Source: Asterionellopsis glacialis (taxonomy: Eukaryota; Bacillariophyta; Plagiogrammaphyceae; Rhaphoneidales; Asterionellopsidaceae). Taken from it: 50,223 nt of DNA. The stretch is from positions 40,912 through 91,134 of the forward strand of contig WKLE02000079.1 in NCBI GenBank assembly GCA_014885115.2, read 5' to 3'. The notes below the pieces were generated by a model. The model ran no database searches. It saw nothing but the letters and a program-made list of their open reading frames with translations, and was not told the DNA's origin. Position numbers and translations under genes: made by a program. This document shows, in pieces, positions 45,260 through 50,223 of this stretch; within the stretch, counting starts at the first letter, position 1, and each line of letters begins with the position of its first letter.

Positions 45260-47865
45260 ATGAATCTTTTACTACCACTTTTACTTGTCATGGGCAAATC
45301 CTATGCAAAAAACTTCAGTGCTACTACTGCTACTACTGCCTTTTTGATTCCTCCATTGTCCACATTATCAACGAAAACGACAAACAAATTGATTACGGCA
45401 TTGCACGAAACTACAAGATCTTCCGACAAGAACAGCAAGAATAAAAAGAAACAACCATTTACTATTAAAGATTTAGTAGAACAAGCCAAGAAAAACCCAA
45501 ATTTGCTAAGAGGTGACGAACCTAAAAAAAATAAATACAAACGTACAAGGAAACGTGTTGACAAACCTAAACAACGATATGAGTATGCCAAACAAAAAAG
45601 ATTTGTAGCTGATATTGGCGGGGTTGAAGGAGATGATGCACAGCAGCAGCAGCAACAAACAACATTGACAAATAATCAAAACAATCCTATACAACAGGCA
45701 AGGAAATTAGGTCTTGTGAATGCAGCTAGTCAGCATTGTGATCCAATTATTGGTGATGTAGAACCTGAAATTCTAGGGACCATTCGTGTTGGCAATGATG
45801 ACGAGACAAATAACAGTGGAATGATGGCTTATGTGATAAATAAGCCTGCAGGTTGGTCGATACTTGGAGGCGCACCCAAAAAGAACAAGAAAGGAAAAAA
45901 CAAGGATGTCGTTGTTGAAGTGCAATCCAAAACAAAAGGTCCAAAAGAAGATGAAAATGGCATCGACGAAAATGATATATCATCCTCCACAACAAAGAGC
46001 ACTGTGAAAGTCCAGACAGAAGAAGGAGATGTTGATTTTTGGGAAGTCGATGAGATGGACATTTTAGCACTCATGACACCTGAAGAGCGAGCTGAATTTG
46101 AGGCTGATGGTGGTCTTACGGATGGTGGATTGGACGACGTTGGACAAGTACTTCCACCACCTAAGAAACAGAAAAAGTCAAAAACCGACAGTGATAAAAA
46201 AGTCAAAGTATCCACACCATCTGCACTTGCAACAAATATTCCGGCTGGTCGTCCATCGGTTGTTGCATGGTTGAAAGACCAAAAAGCTGCGGAGGGAGTA
46301 CCCATTCGAGGAGGAAAGTATTGGACAGCTATTGCTGGAGCTACAAATGTAGATGATACCGGCCTTGTTGTGATTTGTCCCAAGGACAAGACAAAAAATG
46401 TTTTTGTAGATTTTGCAAAATATGTCGCAGTTGTAGGGAATGGGCAGCATTTTGCACCCAAGGGTAAAACGAAAGAAGCAGACGTTCCAAAGGAATTGAT
46501 GAAAATGGAAATTCTATCTAAATTGAGAAAAGGTAGAGATGATGATACCGTCCTTGTTGTTGGTGTGACATGTTCTGAAAGTATGTCCACGTGTACAAGT
46601 GTCGTCCAACCATGTCAAAATCAATTTTTAGATGGAGTTCGTGGAGACCCTACTTCAAATCCATTAGATCGACGTGCACATCGGAGATTGGTCCATTGTG
46701 AGTCAATGTCTGTTTCGAGTCTCGTACAAGATGATTCAGTCCATACCGAAACAGAAAGTCTATCAGATGACATCAGGATATTAGGCGACCGAAGAAATAA
46801 TCACGCGTACGTGTCAGGTTCATTTTTGGGACGATCCGAATTACGAAAGAATCCCCTTACCAATGCATACCGTGAAATTAACGGAGAGGCAGATGGTTTC
46901 CCGGGATGGACCGTAGATCGATACGATAAGTGGTTACTCGTTCAACATGATGATAAATTTCCAAGAGGTCCACTTCCCTCTATACACGATGGAAACACTG
47001 CTGGTGTGTATTACTTACCTGCGAATCCTGACCGAAGTGCCATGGGATCTAGAGATGTAGTAAGACCAATTCTTATCGAAGGCCAGGCAGCACCAGACCT
47101 GTTCCCCATTGTTGAAAATGGCGTGACATACCTTGTATCCCTTGAGAAAGATTTATCGACTGGTATCTTCTTAGATCAACGTCCTCAGAGGGGATGGTTG
47201 GCAAGAAATTGTAATGAAGAGACAAGCGTCCTCAACTGTTTTGCCCATTGCGGTGCATTCAGTATTGCAGCGGCAACTACCGGGGCAGGCACTGTAAGTC
47301 TTGATTTAGACAAGAAATGGTTAGATCGAATTGAACCCCAGATGAGCGCCAATGGTATTGACTTTGGGAAGCATGACACAATTTATGGAGACTGTAAGTG
47401 CTACTTTTTTGTGATTTTTTTTAAAATGCCGCTGCTCCCACAAGAAGCTCTGTCGTGCTTAACTCTCTTTCTTCCCCTCGCCCTTTTCTCCCCCCTTTTT
47501 TCCTTTTGAAATGCCAAGGTTTTGATTGGCTGGCACGATTAGGGAAGCGTGGAGAATCCTATGATATTGTTATTTTAGATCCTCCAAGTACAAGTGTCGG
47601 GAAAAAGAAACGGCGTTGGAGTGTTAAAAATGATATGCATAGTTTGGTAGCACTTGCCGCGCCTTTAGTGAAACAAGGAGGTCTACTCTGGACAACCACT
47701 AACAATGCCAGTATTGCTCCTCATACGTTTGCTCGCTCGTGCAAAAAGGGTTTAGAGGAAGCTGGAGTAGGAAATGCCAAACTCGAGCGGATTGCGCCCA
47801 TGCCTACTGATTTTTCATTGGTCGGCCAATCGCCAGTGAAAAACTTGGTGTGGCGACTTCCATAG
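45260..47865 (+). CDS. RlmI-like rRNA methyltransferase fused to a degenerate pseudouridine-synthase-like N-terminal domain
   Basis: Two exons (45260..47393 and 47519..47865) join with T+GT across a 125-bp pyrimidine-rich intron, giving 826 residues. The start MNLLLPLLLVMGKSYA resembles a signal peptide; organelle targeting is likely but not certain. Residues about 190-440 resemble an RluA/RsuA pseudouridine synthase: YVINKPAGWSILGG and, where GRLDxxTTGL is expected, GATNVDDTGLVVIC. The catalytic Asp position is Asn and the Arg is gone. From about 515 the COG1092/RlmI-type enzyme follows: RKNPLTNAYREINGEADGFP, GWTVDRYDKWLLVQ, LEKDLSTGIFLDQRPQRGWL, SAM motif VLNCFAHCGAFSIAAATTGA and DIVILDPPS. 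Bacterial RlmI makes m5C in 23S rRNA. Here the usual SCS-type Cys motif reads TTTNNASI, so the product may differ or activity may be lost. Confidence 0.85.
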
Positions 47866-47889
47866 GTTGTAGGTGTAATTTTAAGGGTG

Positions 47890-48113
47890 CTTCCAAGATG
47901 TCTGAATTTTTTTGATATGGCTTACTTCACTGTACATGTAACGCTGCAGTCAAAGACTTCGTGATGGACTTCAAAGGTAATACCACTACAATAAAAAAAC
48001 ACTTCAACATGTCTATAAATTTTAGATATGCCTTAGTTCACTTTACACGTAACGCTTAGAATTCAAAGATTTCGTGATGAAGTTCAAAAGTAATACCACC
48101 ACAACCAAAAACA
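47890..48113. repeat. Imperfect 113-bp tandem duplication including the 3' end of the reductase gene
   Basis: Copy 1 (about 47890-48002) and copy 2 (about 48003-48113) align along their length: GATATGGCTTACTTCACTGT vs GATATGCCTTAGTTCACTTT, and CTTCGTGATGGACTTCAAAG vs TTTCGTGATGAAGTTCAAAA. Copy 2 contains the last codons of the minus-strand reductase (ITFELHHEIFEF-stop). Copy 1 would encode the related ITFEVHHEVFDCSV, continuing past the normal end. Copy 1 is thus a decayed duplicate of the C-terminal codons. Confidence 0.85.
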
Positions 48114-49903
48114 CCTTCGCTGTGTTTCCGACAAAGTACTTTGAGCTGCTCCATTAGACGGTTCGGGCCACAACCGACCACAGCAATGCAGGTCTCTCCG
48201 TTCTCTTGTGCCTCCTTTTTCATTGTTTCAAAGATTGCATCCAAGTCGGGACGACCAGAATGGATATTCCACGATGCGTGACTCGGTGTCGGGTTTTCTG
48301 TGTCAACTTCTTTGGAAGTTAAGTAAATATCAGTTTGGATCAAATTATTCTTCTCCTTTAACGTCCTCCCCTTAGAATACGACACAGAAGTATCATCAAT
48401 CGGAGAAGGGTCGACCGCTTTCGGGTAACCAACCTGCTCTCCCTCAGTTAAGTGTGGCTCTGTTTTAACCAAGTGGGCAGTTGCTGGAGGTGGCATATCC
48501 TCAACCATTGTCAAATTTCTTACCGCCCAAACATAGCGGACGTTCTTGAGGTCACGTCCGTTTTCATGATCGTGTAATAAAGACTTCGCGATACTGTGAG
48601 TATGTGTAGCACCAATTCCTCCACTGACTAAGAGGACACGTTTATAATTGCTATCGTTATCCAAATCAACCGAAGGGCTGCCATACGGTCCTTCCAATAG
48701 AATCTTGATCGTCTTTTCTTGTTCGGCAAGTTTGAGGAGCCTGGCAGTCCAATCACCAAGAGAACGAATGTGAAGAGTGACATTTGGTTCATGAGGAGCA
48801 GATGAGATGCTGATAGGATGAAACTGGGTTATCGATAACTTAGGGACCGCGATTTGGATGAACTGGCCTGCGTTGTACTCGAACCCAGGAGGTTTAGGGA
48901 AAGTAATTTCTGTCACATCTCCCTGGAGCTTTCGGATTGCAGCACTTGTCGGATATCGAAATCCTGCCATAACAAGGTATCGAAACATGCAGTCAATACC
49001 CCACCAAACAGCAGCAAAAATCACCAGCGTGACAGAATGCATGACACTAAAGACAATTGTGGCAATGGCCAGCAAAATGTGCGTCCAAAGCCAGAAATCG
49101 AAGAAGTATCTCCTGATGATAGGGAAGACGCTCAATATGGTAAGACCAATCATTGCTAGAAGTAGAAGGGAACCTGACAAATTGGTCCCACCATCAAAAG
49201 CAAACTTGACAAAGTTGGGATCTGTTCCTGTCAATGCGTACGAGCCCCCATCACCACTTAGACGGCGATCGTGACTGTCGCTGCTACCCGCTTCGTCTCC
49301 CAATGCATACACCACATAGGTGTGAAAGCTCCCAAGTACCACGGCAGTGAGCGCACTCAAATTATGAAAAGGAATCATCCTTTGAATTTCAAGCAAATTT
49401 ACATAAATCGGTAAAGTGAGAACTAAGAGTTGAACTTGAAATGAATAAAATGTGCTAGAGTAAAAAGAATCGTGGACCTACCTTTCGAATGGGATACCCA
49501 ATACTAAGGAGAAAAATGAGTTCGACTTGTTGGCTGTGAGAAATGCAAGGACAATTGCATATCCTGCAACATCACCGCTGGGGCTAATGGCAGGACTCAC
49601 AAAAGTCAAGGAATAACCCCACATGATCAACATAGCAAAGGGCACACAGAGCAACACTTCTCCAAGTGTCACAAAGGGCAGCCACTGAAGTCCAGGAATG
49701 GGCAACTCCGGGAACCATTTAGGTAGAGCCCTGATAGAAAGGGGACGCGAAACAGCCCAACGGAATGCAAAGAGTGAACGAAGACAACCATGTACCAATG
49801 GAAGCACTGGTTCAATAAGGAAATGGAAGGCAGGCGTATCCAAGGTCCCCCCCTGATGAGGTTTGAAAGATGCAGTCGTTTTTTTCACTTGGGCGGAAAC
49901 CAT
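48056..49903 (-). CDS. Ferric reductase / NADPH-oxidase-like flavocytochrome
   Basis: Two exons (49903..49482 and 49379..48056) join (AG+G) across a 102-bp intron to give 581 residues. The membrane half holds several TM helices and the bis-heme histidines: HNLSALTAVVLGSFH and HILLAIATIVFSVMH, each pair 13 residues apart. Then come the FAD motif FHPISISSAP, the NAD(P)H motif VLLVSGGIGATHTHS, the CGP motif VVGCGPNRLME and a C-terminal HHEIFEF. Such proteins move electrons from cytosolic NAD(P)H across a membrane to Fe(III) or O2. No EF-hands are present, so a ferric-chelate reductase role is as likely as NOX. An ~80-residue hydrophilic insert (around PPPATAHLVKTEPHLTEGEQ) lies between the NAD-binding strands. 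Iron nutrition is a major regulated trait in diatoms, but no iron-response element could be identified. A duplicated fragment of its 3' end lies just downstream. Confidence 0.92.
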
Positions 49904-50223
49904 TCTCGTAGACTACCGGAGAAGTCAGAAAAATAATGAGACAATCTTTGTCTTTGCGTTTGTGAGAAAAGAGAGTCTTGTTTTTAATGAGTTTTTTCGC
50001 TTGTTCTCTACAGTACAATTCCAGTATCGTAGGTCGTACGGGTAGGGTCCTAGAAAGTGCATTCTACCAGGTATGGTCATGGTTTGGGATTCAACTTACC
50101 AAGTTTAAATACGACACGACACAACATGATCTGATGTAAAGAGCCTCGGCTTCAAAAGTTTAAACAGCCCCTGCGATTTGACATGGACGGATTATTCAGT
50201 GCCAAGTACATACTTAGGACCTC
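49904..50223. promoter_or_regulatory. Upstream region of the reductase gene
   Basis: 320 bp to the window edge. It includes CGTAGGTCGTACGGGTAGGG (50028) and TCTACCAGGTATGG (about 50064), members of the intergenic palindrome-like family. No gene was found. Confidence 0.4.

Noticed and set aside
1..50223. tRNA, rRNA or snRNA genes
   Set aside because: I saw no segment with convincing tRNA box sequences, rRNA similarity or snRNA motifs, but a covariance-model search was not possible here.

Overview
The window is nuclear DNA from a photosynthetic stramenopile, most likely a diatom. Several predicted proteins start with a signal peptide followed by an ASAF-like junction (A|F), the bipartite pre-sequence of secondary red plastids. 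There is a Psb31/PsbQ-like lumenal protein, a phosphoglycerate kinase with a mitochondrial-type leader, two heat-shock factors of the expanded diatom type, and short GT-AG introns (mostly 70-300 bp). I do not assign a species.

Layout: a SHAQKYF-type Myb/ankyrin regulator runs off the left edge (minus). IspH/LytB (minus) is divergent from Notchless/NLE1 (plus). The Psb31-like gene and phosphoglycerate kinase follow (both plus). From about 13.05 to 21.2 kb lies an 8-kb gene-poor block that is almost free of CpG dinucleotides and contains an assembly gap, decayed coding-like pieces and a short CpG-bearing inverted-repeat insert. Its right edge is a run of microsatellites. A 7-exon minus-strand locus (21.9-28.1 kb) encodes two kinesin motor-like domains in one predicted reading frame. 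Then come a two-pore K+ channel (minus), a METTL21-like methyltransferase (plus), mitochondrial uL29m (minus), plastid uS15 (plus), an unresolved small gene (minus), two head-to-head HSF genes, a DUF4336 protein (minus), a two-domain rRNA-methyltransferase-like protein (plus) and a ferric reductase/NOX-like flavocytochrome (minus).

Many neighbours are divergent pairs sharing 0.6-1.4 kb of upstream DNA: IspH/NLE1, K+ channel/methyltransferase, uL29m/uS15, HSF/HSF and DUF4336/methyltransferase. Most intergenic regions carry short degenerate palindromic motifs of the TAGTCCTAC / GTAGGTCC / TACCAGGTA type. Plastid roles include isoprenoid synthesis (IspH), photosystem II (Psb31-like) and plastid translation (uS15). 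Mitochondrial roles include lower glycolysis (PGK) and ribosomes (uL29m).

The most unusual items are the predicted tandem kinesin with two motif-degenerate motors, the CpG desert with its younger insert, and the recurrent intergenic palindrome family, including a 43-bp near-perfect hairpin. Exon coordinates were derived by hand from splice signals and frame continuity and have no transcript support.
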